A DNA stretch of 64,000 nucleotides from Flavobacterium psychrophilum (lineage in GTDB: Bacteria; Bacteroidota; Bacteroidia; Flavobacteriales; Flavobacteriaceae), in NCBI GenBank assembly GCA_945879625.1, contig CAMCVA010000002.1, positions 1 through 64,000 of the forward strand, in the 5' to 3' direction. Under the pieces are notes generated by a model. It was not told where the DNA came from. It saw only the letters and a program-made list of their open reading frames with translations, and searched no databases. This document shows positions 16,460-24,455 of this stretch, piece after piece; within the stretch, counting starts at the first letter, position 1, and each line of letters begins with the position of its first letter. The position numbers were made by a program, and so were the translations under genes.

Positions 16460-17839
16460 ATGAAACATTTAACTATTTTAACCCTGGTAATTGCCTCATT
16501 TACAGGAGTGAGTTGTGTGAACGACTCATTCAAAAATCCAGATTTTAGCGGCGACTGTTCTACCCTAACGGCAACCAAAACCGTACAAGAAGTGGTCGGT
16601 TCAGCTTCGGCTTCCTATGTGAAATATACCGGAGCCGATATTATTGAAGCCTATGTTACATCCAGCGATCTAGGCGGGAATTTCTATAAATCATTGTCGT
16701 TGGTTTCTATAGATGGCCAACAAGGCTTCAGTATTCCAATAGACGATTACAACTTATATACAAAATACGAACCCGGAAGAAAAGTGTTTGTAGATATGAA
16801 AAATCGCTACATCGTAAAAGAATTTGATGCGCCAATAATTGGAAATTTATACAATGGTGGAACGCCAACAGATCCTTCAGACGATGAAGTAGGGAGAATT
16901 TCGCCCGTTGAATATCAAACTATTATCACGCGTTCGTGTTCAAAAATTGACGAAGAAGATTTGGTAAACCGCATTACAATTAACCAAGCGCTTTCGGACA
17001 CCTATTTGAACAAACTTATTGAGTTTGACAACGTTCAATTTACCGATGCATCCATTGGAAAAACGTATTACGATGCAACATTAAATGACTTAGGTGGCGC
17101 AACAAACCATTTAATTACCAATGAATTTGGCAACACCATTATCGTTCGAATCAGCTCGTATGCTACGTTTTCTTCAAGAGCTGTTCCGTCTAAAAACGGT
17201 AAAATACGAGGTGTATTAACCAAATATAATTCTGATTATCAATTTATGGTGCGTACTGAAAGCGACATCAACCTCACAGAAGAGCGCCTAAGTATTGACT
17301 TTTATCCACCTATTGGAGGAACAAATCTAAGCTATGGATCGTCTCTAAACGAACCCTTTACCTCCTATAACACGACCAACCAACAAGTGTTTCCAGAATA
17401 CATCAATGATGCCGTTGTGGGAAGTCGCTATTGGCAAGTGAAAACGTTTGGTGGGAACAAATACATTCAAATGACATCCTATGGCGGAACGCCTGAAGCC
17501 AACAGAACTGTTTTTATGGTTCCTGTAAACTTTACAGCGGCTAGTGTGTTTTCATTCAAATCGAAAGCTGGATACAGCAATGGAAACTGCCTGAAAGTGT
17601 ATTACACAACCGACTATGTACCTGGCACAAATACAACAAATGCTACCTATACCGATATCACGGCAAGCTTTGTGCTTTCGCCGGGTTCTTCCACAGGTTA
17701 CCCAACCAATTTCACCAACAGCAACAACTATACAATTCCAGCTGGTGTAACAGGAACTGGATTTTTTGTGTTTGAATATACTGGAAATGGCGCAGGAGTA
17801 ACCACTACCATGCAAATTGATGATATTGTTATAAACTAG
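16460..17839 (+). CDS. DUF5689 lipoprotein with C-terminal anchor-J-like domain
   Basis: A 459-residue protein starting MKHLTILTLVIASFTGVSC, a lipoprotein signal. Residues about 30-270 match DUF5689: TVQEVVGSASASYVKY, VTSSDLGGNFYKSL, GFSIPIDDYNLY and a later RGVLTKYNSDYQFMVRTESD, resembling a nucleic-acid-binding OB-like fold. From about 300 a second choice-of-anchor J-like domain follows, close in pattern to the previous gene (YWQVKTFGGNKYIQMTSYGG, CLKVYYTTDYVPGT). The last gene of the operon, ended by a strong terminator at 17881. The domain pairing suggests a surface capture protein. Confidence 0.82.
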   Translation: MKHLTILTLVIASFTGVSCVNDSFKNPDFSGDCSTLTATKTVQEVVGSASASYVKYTGADIIEAYVTSSDLGGNFYKSLSLVSIDGQQGFSIPIDDYNLYTKYEPGRKVFVDMKNRYIVKEFDAPIIGNLYNGGTPTDPSDDEVGRISPVEYQTIITRSCSKIDEEDLVNRITINQALSDTYLNKLIEFDNVQFTDASIGKTYYDATLNDLGGATNHLITNEFGNTIIVRISSYATFSSRAVPSKNGKIRGVLTKYNSDYQFMVRTESDINLTEERLSIDFYPPIGGTNLSYGSSLNEPFTSYNTTNQQVFPEYINDAVVGSRYWQVKTFGGNKYIQMTSYGGTPEANRTVFMVPVNFTAASVFSFKSKAGYSNGNCLKVYYTTDYVPGTNTTNATYTDITASFVLSPGSSTGYPTNFTNSNNYTIPAGVTGTGFFVFEYTGNGAGVTTTMQIDDIVIN

Positions 17840-17880
17840 TTTGCTAGCAAAGGAAAATAACAAAGCAAGTAAAACTGCTT

Positions 17881-17911
17881 AAAAGACGGCCATTTGAGCC
17901 GTCTTTTTTTT
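17881..17911 (+). terminator. intrinsic terminator of the receptor operon
   Basis: A 10-bp perfect stem AAAAGACGGC (17881-17890) with GCCGTCTTTT (17898-17907), loop 7 nt, followed by more T residues. It ends 9 nt before the shared promoter box of the next gene. Confidence 0.9.
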
Positions 17912-17919
17912 GGAATATA

Positions 17920-17976
17920 TTTAACATTTACTACATAAAATCTGCAGTATGTAGCGCAAAACCCGCTATACTTTTG
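17920..17976 (+). promoter_or_regulatory. second copy of the 27-bp box with TACTTTTG promoter
   Basis: The box at 17920-17946 differs from that at 4420-4446 by one base (C for T at 17931). TACTTTTG, a full -7 consensus, starts at 17969, exactly 22 nt after the box, as in the other copy. No TTTG is present at -33. It lies between a terminator and the TPR gene at 18003. Confidence 0.65.
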
Positions 17977-18002
17977 ACTTATCTAAGCCATTCAAATTTA
18001 TT

Positions 18003-18821
18003 ATGATACAGTCATTTGTCCAGCCTAAAACAAACGCCCTGGTTTTTCTTTGGCCTTGTTTAGCGCTCACAGCAGTTCAAAAACAACCCAATCTTACATT
18101 CCATACCCATTTTTTCTACGCCGTAAACCATTGGGTTGTTTTACCAAAAAAACCAACGGAATCGGTATACCTTTATGGATACATTTATTTTGATCCCAAA
18201 AAAGGAATTCAGTTTCATTTAGAAAACACCTTGGTATTTAACGGGAGTTGGAATCTCAACCGCAGTAAGAAATCGTATGTGCTGCAAAAAACCCTGCACG
18301 ATCCAAATCTAAAAGTGGCACTGATTCCCAAAGCGATTCAACGCCAATGGAACCTGCCCGAAAAACCCGAAGCCTTAGCCGCCGAACTGTTTGCTCAAAC
18401 AGCAGAAAATCGCGCCGCCCTCGGGCATTACTTCAACCAAATAGAACAAAGTAGTTTGGCAGTGCCTGTGCTCAAAAAAACGCTCAAAATCTACCCAAAT
18501 AATCCGCAGTTGCTGTTTGAATTGGGTTATGCCTACAATGCCATGGCGCGGTATCCAAAAGCGATTCTGGTGTTGGAACAACTAGTGCAAGAAAGTCCAT
18601 CTCAAAAAGCCTTTCTAGAATTGGGCTATGCCTGTTTGCAAACCAAAAGACCTCTGCAAGCTGATCACTGGTATTTTGAGGCGATAAAAAGCTGTTCAAA
18701 TAAAGCCGCTATTCAAAAAATTGGCCATGAATTACAGGCTGCCTATTTGAAACTTGGCTTGTATTCCTTGGCTACTAAATGGGAAACCATGGCCAAAACG
18801 GGTGAAATTTCTTCCCCCTAG
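18003..18821 (+). CDS. TPR-containing protein
   Basis: A 272-residue protein. The first 30 residues are mildly hydrophobic and may be a weak export signal. Residues 35-100 form a beta-rich segment of unknown type (FFYAVNHWVVLP, SVYLYGYIYFDPKKG). From about 130 there are four tetratricopeptide-like helices pairs: ALGHYFNQIEQSSLAVPVLKK, LLFELGYAYNAMARYPKAIL, AFLELGYACLQTKRPLQAD and a last pair near 240. TPR domains hold protein complexes together. Its promoter carries the box shared with the 4541 operon, so the two are probably co-regulated. Partner unknown. Weak codon-level evidence against a shorter form. Confidence 0.75.
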   Translation: MIQSFVQPKTNALVFLWPCLALTAVQKQPNLTFHTHFFYAVNHWVVLPKKPTESVYLYGYIYFDPKKGIQFHLENTLVFNGSWNLNRSKKSYVLQKTLHDPNLKVALIPKAIQRQWNLPEKPEALAAELFAQTAENRAALGHYFNQIEQSSLAVPVLKKTLKIYPNNPQLLFELGYAYNAMARYPKAILVLEQLVQESPSQKAFLELGYACLQTKRPLQADHWYFEAIKSCSNKAAIQKIGHELQAAYLKLGLYSLATKWETMAKTGEISSP

Positions 18822-18943
18822 AATTCCGAAAATTAAACCGAGAAGCTGTTGATAAAAAGATGAAAACGAACTGTATTAACTAGAAAAAATTGAGAAAAAA
18901 ACCTATTTTTACAAAAATTAATGACCCAAAAATGAAGGAAAAG

Positions 18944-19945
18944 ATGAGTTCAGAAAAAGAAGCCAAATTAAAAGCGTTGCAATTAACGCTCGATAAATTA
19001 GACAAAACTTACGGTAAAGGTACTGTAATGAAAATGGGAGACAAAGCCATTGAAGAGGTTGAAACCATCTCGTCTGGCTCCTTGGGATTAGACTTAGCGT
19101 TGGGTGTAAATGGCTATCCAAAAGGCCGAATCATCGAAATTTATGGGCCTGAATCTTCCGGAAAAACTACCTTAACTTTACACGCGATCGCCGAAGCACA
19201 AAAAGCGGGAGGGATTGCCGCTTTTATCGACGCCGAGCACGCCTTTGATAGAGGTTATGCCGAAAAATTGGGCGTTGATGTAGAAAACCTAATTATCTCA
19301 CAACCCGATAACGGAGAACAAGCACTAGAAATTACTGAAAATTTAATTCGTTCGGGCGCCATCGATATTGTAGTTATTGACTCGGTAGCGGCATTAACGC
19401 CAAAAAGTGAAATTGAAGGCGAAATGGGTGACTCCAAAATGGGATTACACGCCCGTTTGATGTCTCAGGCTTTGCGAAAATTAACAGGAACCATCAGCAA
19501 AACACATTGTACGGTATTTTTCATCAACCAATTGCGTGAAAAAATCGGAGTAATGTTTGGGAACCCAGAAACTACTACAGGTGGAAATGCCTTAAAATTT
19601 TATGCTTCCGTGCGTTTGGATATTCGTCGTTCGTCTCAAATTAAAGACGGAGAAAATGTAGTGGGTAACCGCACCAAAGTAAAAGTGGTTAAAAACAAAG
19701 TAGCGCCGCCATTTAGAACTGCCGAATTTGACATCATGTATGGCGAAGGCGTTTCCAAAACAGGCGAAATTTTGGATTTGGCTGTTGAGTTTGAAATCAT
19801 CAAAAAATCGGGATCGTGGTTTAGTTATGGCGAAACCAAATTGGGGCAAGGGCGTGATGCCGTAAAAGTGCTCATCAAAGACAACCCTGAATTGGCTGAT
19901 GAATTGGAAGAAAAAATCAAAGCACGAATTAAAGAAAATGTCTAA
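18944..19945 (+). CDS. recA: recombinase RecA
   Basis: Start chosen at 18944 ([19 protein letters not shown]), the usual start in this group; the open frame extends to 18890. The 333-residue product has the Walker A motif GPESSGKTT near 66, Walker B in [10 protein letters not shown] near 140, the loop 1 region [12 protein letters not shown], and loop 2 [30 protein letters not shown]. These are fully conserved. RecA forms filaments on single-stranded DNA for recombination and SOS induction, and loads with help of DprA (present at 21769) during transformation. Terminator directly downstream. Confidence 0.97.
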   Translation: MSSEKEAKLKALQLTLDKLDKTYGKGTVMKMGDKAIEEVETISSGSLGLDLALGVNGYPKGRIIEIYGPESSGKTTLTLHAIAEAQKAGGIAAFIDAEHAFDRGYAEKLGVDVENLIISQPDNGEQALEITENLIRSGAIDIVVIDSVAALTPKSEIEGEMGDSKMGLHARLMSQALRKLTGTISKTHCTVFFINQLREKIGVMFGNPETTTGGNALKFYASVRLDIRRSSQIKDGENVVGNRTKVKVVKNKVAPPFRTAEFDIMYGEGVSKTGEILDLAVEFEIIKKSGSWFSYGETKLGQGRDAVKVLIKDNPELADELEEKIKARIKENV

Positions 19946-19952
19946 ATAAACT

Positions 19953-19977
19953 ATCCCGGTTTTCCCGGGATTTTTTA
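19953..19977 (+). terminator. intrinsic terminator after recA
   Basis: Stem ATCCCGG (19953-19959) with CCGGGAT (19965-19971), loop 5 nt, followed by a run of T residues. It separates recA from the convergent plsC gene. Confidence 0.85.
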
Positions 19978-19980
19978 TGT

Positions 19981-20724
19981 CTAATAGTTCCGTAATTTGT
20001 CTAGTATAACTGTCCTAACCTCTTCGTTGAGCGCTTTAATTTCAGCTTTACTTTCTATGGATTTGCCCGATGTTGGCACAAAATGATGCACATGAGCGCG
20101 CATAATGCCGGGGCTTCCGCTAAAGAAAGTATAGGAAAATCGTTTTTTGTTGTCCGGGAAAGTCAACGGAACAATGGGAAGGTTGTGCTCAATAGCCAAG
20201 CGAAAAGCCCCGTCTTTAAAGTCGTCCAACACGATGGATTCATCATAGGGAACGCCGCCTTCGGGAAAGATACAAATGCTCAAGCCTTGGTTTATCCGTT
20301 TTTGCGCGCGCTCAAATACCGCTTGACGACTTTTGGCATTGCCGCGGTCTACCAAAATACACGTACGGGTGTAGAAAAAACCAAACAAGGGGATCTTTGC
20401 CAATTCTTTCTTGCCCACAAATACAAAGGGTTTGGGGATTACGGCCAACATCAACATAATGTCGGTCATAGAAGTGTGATTGGCCACAAACATATAACTG
20501 CTATTGGAATCCAACTGTTGATCTTGGGTCACCTTGTAGTAAAAACCACTGGTATACAAAATAGATTTGGCCCAAATGCGCGCCATCACAAAAAAGTAGG
20601 GATACCATTTTTCTTTTAGTATAGAAAGCACCAAAAACGGAAACATAATTACGATTGGCAAGCCCACCATCAGGTAAAACCAAATGCGCCACAGCAGCCA
20701 AAAAATCATCTTTATGGGTTTCAT
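19981..20724 (-). CDS. plsC: 1-acyl-sn-glycerol-3-phosphate acyltransferase
   Basis: A 247-residue membrane-bound acyltransferase. A hydrophobic N-terminal segment spans about residues 8-33 (IFWLLWRIWFYLMVGLPIVI). The catalytic NHxxxxD motif is in ANHTSMTDIMLM near 82, and the acceptor-binding FPEGG is near 155. A third block, VPLTFPDN, follows. The enzyme adds the second fatty acid to lysophosphatidic acid in phospholipid synthesis at the inner membrane. The -7 element (20730-20737) nearly touches the ATG. Transcribed divergently from trpS. Confidence 0.9.
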   Translation of the reverse strand: MKPIKMIFWLLWRIWFYLMVGLPIVIMFPFLVLSILKEKWYPYFFVMARIWAKSILYTSGFYYKVTQDQQLDSNSSYMFVANHTSMTDIMLMLAVIPKPFVFVGKKELAKIPLFGFFYTRTCILVDRGNAKSRQAVFERAQKRINQGLSICIFPEGGVPYDESIVLDDFKDGAFRLAIEHNLPIVPLTFPDNKKRFSYTFFSGSPGIMRAHVHHFVPTSGKSIESKAEIKALNEEVRTVILDKLRNY

Positions 20725-20729
20725 CCTAC

Positions 20730-20776
20730 CAAAAGTAACAATTCAATCCCTATTTTGGCCAAAAGATTTACATTTG
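20730..20776. promoter_or_regulatory. divergent -7 elements for plsC and trpS
   Basis: On the minus strand TACTTTTG (20737 to 20730) stands 5 nt from the plsC ATG at 20724, with a possible TTTTG -33 at 20760-20764, spacer 22 nt. On the plus strand TACATTTG (20769-20776) stands 16 nt before the trpS ATG. The two promoters overlap in a 68-bp gap. Confidence 0.5.
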
Positions 20777-20792
20777 CACAAACGCACGCACC

Positions 20793-21776
20793 ATGTCAAA
20801 AATACTCACTGGAATTCAAAGCACAGGAACCCCACATTTAGGAAATTTATTGGGCGCGATTATTCCGGCTATTGAATTGTCAAACAAGCCCGAAAACGAC
20901 TCTTTTTTGTTTATCGCCGATTTGCATTCGGTGACGCAAATAAAAGACGGAACAGCCCTACGCGCCAACACCTACAGTACGGCAGCAGCTTGGTTGGCCT
21001 GTGGGCTCAATATTGAGAAGGTAATTTTTTACCGTCAATCAGATGTGCCACAAACGGCAGAGTTGGCTTGGTATTTGAGTTGCTTTTTCCCGTTTCAACG
21101 CCTCACCTTGGCCCATTCTTTTAAAGACAAATCCGATCGTTTGGACGACGTGAATGCAGGACTTTTTAGTTATCCCATGCTCATGGCTGCTGATATTTTG
21201 CTGTATGACGCCGAGTTTATTCCGGTTGGTAAAGACCAATTGCAACACATCGAAATTACCCGTGATGTAGCCGCACGTTTCAACCACCAAATGGGCGATA
21301 CGTTTGTATTACCCGAATCGTCTGTGCAAGAAGACACCAAATATGTGCCCGGAACCAATGGCGGAAAAATGAGCAAATCGGCCAATAATACCATCAATAT
21401 TTTCTTGGATGACAAGGACTTACGGAAACAAATTATGGGCATAGAAACCGACAGTACTCCACTTGAAGATCCAAAGAATCCAGAAACTTGTAATGTGTTT
21501 GCCTTGTATAAACTACTCGCAACCGAAGAGCAATTGCAAATCTTCCGCGAAAAATACCAAAACACCAACCGCGATTTTGGCTACGGCCATGCCAAACAAG
21601 GCTTGTTTGAGTTGCTGCTGAGCCGTTTTGAAACTGAGCGAACAAAATACCAGTACTACATGAACAACCTGGCCGAATTGGACGCAGCCTTGCATCAAGG
21701 CGCCGCCAAAGCAAGTAAAATTGCCGATGGCGTACTCAATCGGGTGCGCGAAAAGTTGGGATTCGGTGCTAAATAG
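20793..21776 (+). CDS. trpS: tryptophan--tRNA ligase
   Basis: A 327-residue class I aminoacyl-tRNA synthetase. The HIGH-equivalent motif is TGTPHLGN near residue 10, and the KMSKS loop is GGKMSKSANN near 190. Between them are the tryptophan-pocket phrases SYPMLMAADILLYDA and VGKDQLQHIEITRD, typical of TrpRS. Length is normal. The gene charges tRNA-Trp in the cytoplasm. Its stop codon lies inside the 3' end of dprA: the two convergent genes share 8 bp (CTAAATAG). Confidence 0.96.
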   Translation: MSKILTGIQSTGTPHLGNLLGAIIPAIELSNKPENDSFLFIADLHSVTQIKDGTALRANTYSTAAAWLACGLNIEKVIFYRQSDVPQTAELAWYLSCFFPFQRLTLAHSFKDKSDRLDDVNAGLFSYPMLMAADILLYDAEFIPVGKDQLQHIEITRDVAARFNHQMGDTFVLPESSVQEDTKYVPGTNGGKMSKSANNTINIFLDDKDLRKQIMGIETDSTPLEDPKNPETCNVFALYKLLATEEQLQIFREKYQNTNRDFGYGHAKQGLFELLLSRFETERTKYQYYMNNLAELDAALHQGAAKASKIADGVLNRVREKLGFGAK

Positions 21777-22869
21777 CTTCAAATAATTTTCCTGGCAACG
21801 GCCGAACCACGCCTTTTAATTCTAAGGTGAGCAAAAGTCCCGACAGTCTGTAAATAGGGAGTTCGCAAGCCAAAGCAATATAATCAAGCTCTTCTTTTCC
21901 GTGGGCCAATAAATAGTCATAGACTCGTTGTTCCTGATCATCAAGCTGCACAAACAATTGTTTTTGAACCGGTTTTTTCGGTTGGTTGAGCTCCCAATTG
22001 AGGTGATAAACCAAATCGGCAGCGCTAGATAGCAACTGGGCTTTTTGGGTTTGTATGAGCTGCAGACAACCTTGGCTGAATTTGTCGGTGGCACGACCGG
22101 GTACTGCAAAGACATCGCGATTGTAGTCAAAGGCTCGGTTGGCGGTAATTAAAGACCCTCCTTTTTCGGCCGATTCAATTACGATAGTAGCTTCGGAGAT
22201 GCCTGCTACAATGCGGTTGCGCCGCACAAAATTTTCTTTCTCTGGGGGAGTTCCACTGCAAAATTCACTGAGTAAACCCCCATTTTCTTGCAATTGGGGC
22301 AGGTATTTTTGATGTACTTTGGGATACAACTGATCTAATCCATGCGCGACTACCGCAATGGTTTGCAGCCCTTGTTCTATAGCCGCTTGGTGGGCTATAA
22401 TGTCTACTCCAAAAGCAAAACCACTCACGATGATTGGATCTAAAGGCGCCAAATCGGCAATGAGTTGCTTGCAAAACGCAGCCCCATGAGGCGTAACTTG
22501 ACGCGTGCCCACAACGCTGATGATTTTACGGTTTTGGAAATGCAATTTTCCTTTAGAAAAAAGCAATAACGGCCCATCAAAACAATGTTTCAGCCGTTCT
22601 GGGTAGTTGTCCTCCAGAAAATAGGCGGTTTGAATGTGCTGCGTTTGAATGAAATTTAACTCGGATTCAGCAGCCCGAAATAGGTCGGGAGATTTGAGTT
22701 GACGAAGCATGTTTTCGGCTCCTTTTCCTATGCCTTTGAGCTTGGATAAGGGTGTTTTAAAAACGGCTTCGGCTGATCCGCAGATCGAAATGAGTTTTTT
22801 GGCGGTGACATCTCCAATGCCTTCGGCTTTTAGCAAGGCTAATACATAAAATAAATCTTCGTGGCGCAT
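21769..22869 (-). CDS. dprA: DNA-processing protein DprA
   Basis: Start at 22869 (MRHEDLFYVLALLKAEGIG) matches the normal N-terminus; the frame is open to 22986 without plausible sequence. 366 residues. Helix-hairpin-helix-like N-terminus (GIGDVTAKKLI, KLKGIGKGAENML), then the Rossmann DprA core: GTRQVTPHGAAF, VSGFAFGVDIIAHQAA, GGLLSEFCSGTPP, RRNRIVAGIS and EKGGSLITANRA. A winged-helix end follows (about 300-366). DprA protects incoming single-stranded DNA and loads RecA in transformation. It is the only competence gene seen in the window. Confidence 0.95.
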   Translation of the reverse strand: MRHEDLFYVLALLKAEGIGDVTAKKLISICGSAEAVFKTPLSKLKGIGKGAENMLRQLKSPDLFRAAESELNFIQTQHIQTAYFLEDNYPERLKHCFDGPLLLFSKGKLHFQNRKIISVVGTRQVTPHGAAFCKQLIADLAPLDPIIVSGFAFGVDIIAHQAAIEQGLQTIAVVAHGLDQLYPKVHQKYLPQLQENGGLLSEFCSGTPPEKENFVRRNRIVAGISEATIVIESAEKGGSLITANRAFDYNRDVFAVPGRATDKFSQGCLQLIQTQKAQLLSSAADLVYHLNWELNQPKKPVQKQLFVQLDDQEQRVYDYLLAHGKEELDYIALACELPIYRLSGLLLTLELKGVVRPLPGKLFEAI

Positions 22870-22934
22870 AAGGTAAAATTGAAAACGGAAAGTAGCGAAT
22901 ATTTTGAAATTGTTGAAAAAAATTGTGGATAAAA

Positions 22935-22965
22935 TTTTGCTGCTCTTTCGCATTGTATACCTTTG
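22935..22965 (+). promoter_or_regulatory. canonical promoter of the HU/SPOR gene, near-leaderless
   Basis: TTTTG at 22935-22939 and TACCTTTG at 22958-22965, spacer 18 nt, a full Bacteroidota -33/-7 pair. The -7 ends 6 nt before the ATG at 22972, so the transcript should start at or very near the start codon. Confidence 0.75.
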
Positions 22966-22971
22966 CTTCTT

Positions 22972-23904
22972 ATGAAGATTGAACACTACATTTCACAACT
23001 GCTTTACCGTCACCAATGCGTAACGGTTCCTGGTTTTGGTGCTTTTTTGGCCGAAATACAATCCGCCTATTTGTATGCAGCTACACATTCCTTTTATCCA
23101 CCAAAAAAAGTAGTTTCGTTTAATCCAAACCTCAAAAACAATGACGGCTTATTGGCCAATCACATTGCTGAATCAGAAAAAACCACCTATGAAAATGCCG
23201 TTCACGCCATAGAAAGTGAACTAGCAATTTGGAAAAGTATCCTAGAAGTTAATGGCCATTTTACCTTGAAAAACATTGGAGAAATTGCCTTAACTGCCGA
23301 AAATAATTTGTTGTTTACCCCCGCTGATACTATAAATTACTTGCCCGAAGCCTTTGGACTTACCACCTTTGTGTCGCCAAAAGTGCTTCGAGAAGAACTC
23401 AAAGAAGTTGTCGAGGAACTGGAAGAAAAAGCCCCTATTCAATTCACCCCTGAACGCAGAAAAGCACCTGCTTATTTAAAATATGCAGCCGTTTTTGTGT
23501 TGGCTTTTACCGCAGCCGGTAGTATTGGTTTTAAAGTATATACTGATCAGATAGCACAAGAAACCCTGCTTGTAGAAATGGCCGTGCAAAAAGAGGTGCA
23601 AAATTCGATTCAAGAAGCCACATTTTTTATTCAAAGCCCCATTCCTAGCATTGCTATGCCTATCGAAGTAGAACTGTTGACCTACCATATTGTAGCTGGT
23701 GCCTTTAGAAACGAGGGAAATGCCAATATCGTATTGCAAAATTTAGTAAAACAAGGGTATACGGCGCGCCGAATTGAACCCAATAAATACGGATTATTCC
23801 CGGTATTGTACGGAAGTTATGCCACCTACCAAGAAGCAAAAACCGCACAAGTCAATATTGTAAAATCCAACCCAGAGGCTTGGATACTTGTTAAAGAACT
23901 ATAA
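22972..23904 (+). CDS. HU-CCDC81/SPOR-domain membrane protein
   Basis: Start at 22972 (MKIEHYISQLLYRH); the promoter at 22935-22965 rules out the longer frame. 310 residues. Residues 1-130 match the paired prokaryotic HU-like domains of the CCDC81 type: YRHQCVTVPGFGAFLAE, VVSFNPNLKNNDGLLAN and GHFTLKNIGEIAL. One transmembrane helix is near 160-178 (YAAVFVLAFTAAGSIGFKVY). The last 80 residues form a SPOR domain (YHIVAGAFRNEGNANIVLQN, VLYGSYATYQEAKTA), which binds denuded septal peptidoglycan. It may link nucleoid and division site. Followed by a terminator. Confidence 0.88.
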   Translation: MKIEHYISQLLYRHQCVTVPGFGAFLAEIQSAYLYAATHSFYPPKKVVSFNPNLKNNDGLLANHIAESEKTTYENAVHAIESELAIWKSILEVNGHFTLKNIGEIALTAENNLLFTPADTINYLPEAFGLTTFVSPKVLREELKEVVEELEEKAPIQFTPERRKAPAYLKYAAVFVLAFTAAGSIGFKVYTDQIAQETLLVEMAVQKEVQNSIQEATFFIQSPIPSIAMPIEVELLTYHIVAGAFRNEGNANIVLQNLVKQGYTARRIEPNKYGLFPVLYGSYATYQEAKTAQVNIVKSNPEAWILVKEL

Positions 23905-23910
23905 TCACTT

Positions 23911-23934
23911 ATCCCGCACTTGCGGGATTTTTTT
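23911..23934 (+). terminator. intrinsic terminator after the HU/SPOR gene
   Basis: Stem ATCCCGC (23911-23917) with GCGGGAT (23922-23928), 4-nt loop, then seven T residues. The next ATG is at 23946, so its promoter would have to overlap this hairpin, or expression relies on read-through. Confidence 0.88.
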
Positions 23935-23945
23935 ATACCCGAACT

Positions 23946-24455
23946 ATGCAACCAAAAACACCCTCCGAATCCCTAACCATTCTAACTGATTTAGTACTTC
24001 CCAGCGAAACCAATCCATTAAACAATTTATTTGGCGGCGAATTATTGGCCCGCATGGACCGGGCGGCGAGCATTGCAGCCCGCAGACATTCGCGACGAGT
24101 TGCGGTAACTGCCTCAGTAAATCATGTGGCCTTCAATCGAGCCATTCCATTAGGAAGCGTGGTTACGGTAGAAGCAAAAATTTCTAGGAGCTTTAAAAGT
24201 TCTATGGAAATATACATTGATGTTTGGGTTGAAGATCGCGAAACGGGCAACCGAAATAAAGCCAACGAAGCCATTTATACTTTTGTCGCGGTTGATGATA
24301 CCGGAAGACCGGTAGAAGTTCCACCCGTTGTGCCCGAAACTGAGTTAGAACACCAGCGTTTTGACGCAGCTTTGCGCCGCAAACAACTGAGTTTGGTGTT
24401 GGCAGGAAAAATGAGCCCGCACGACGCCACCGAACTTAAAGCTTTGTTTGTCTAA
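23946..24455 (+). CDS. acyl-CoA thioesterase (hotdog fold)
   Basis: A 169-residue hotdog protein of the YciA/BACH type. The core is NNLFGGELLARMDRAASIAA near 22-42, the second block VTASVNHVAFNRAIPLGSVV near 60-80, and SSMEIYIDVWVED near 93. The GG-x-L-x-x-M-D pattern carries the catalytic Asp. It hydrolyses acyl-CoA to free acid and CoA in the cytoplasm; chain length cannot be told. Its TAA abuts the convergent TAA of the EnvC-like gene, together forming TAATTA at 24453-24458. Confidence 0.9.
   Translation: MQPKTPSESLTILTDLVLPSETNPLNNLFGGELLARMDRAASIAARRHSRRVAVTASVNHVAFNRAIPLGSVVTVEAKISRSFKSSMEIYIDVWVEDRETGNRNKANEAIYTFVAVDDTGRPVEVPPVVPETELEHQRFDAALRRKQLSLVLAGKMSPHDATELKALFV

Noticed and set aside
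22870-22986. Longer DprA start and overlap with the HU/SPOR gene
   Set aside because: The added residues are AT-rich nonsense, and the HU/SPOR promoter lies in this stretch.
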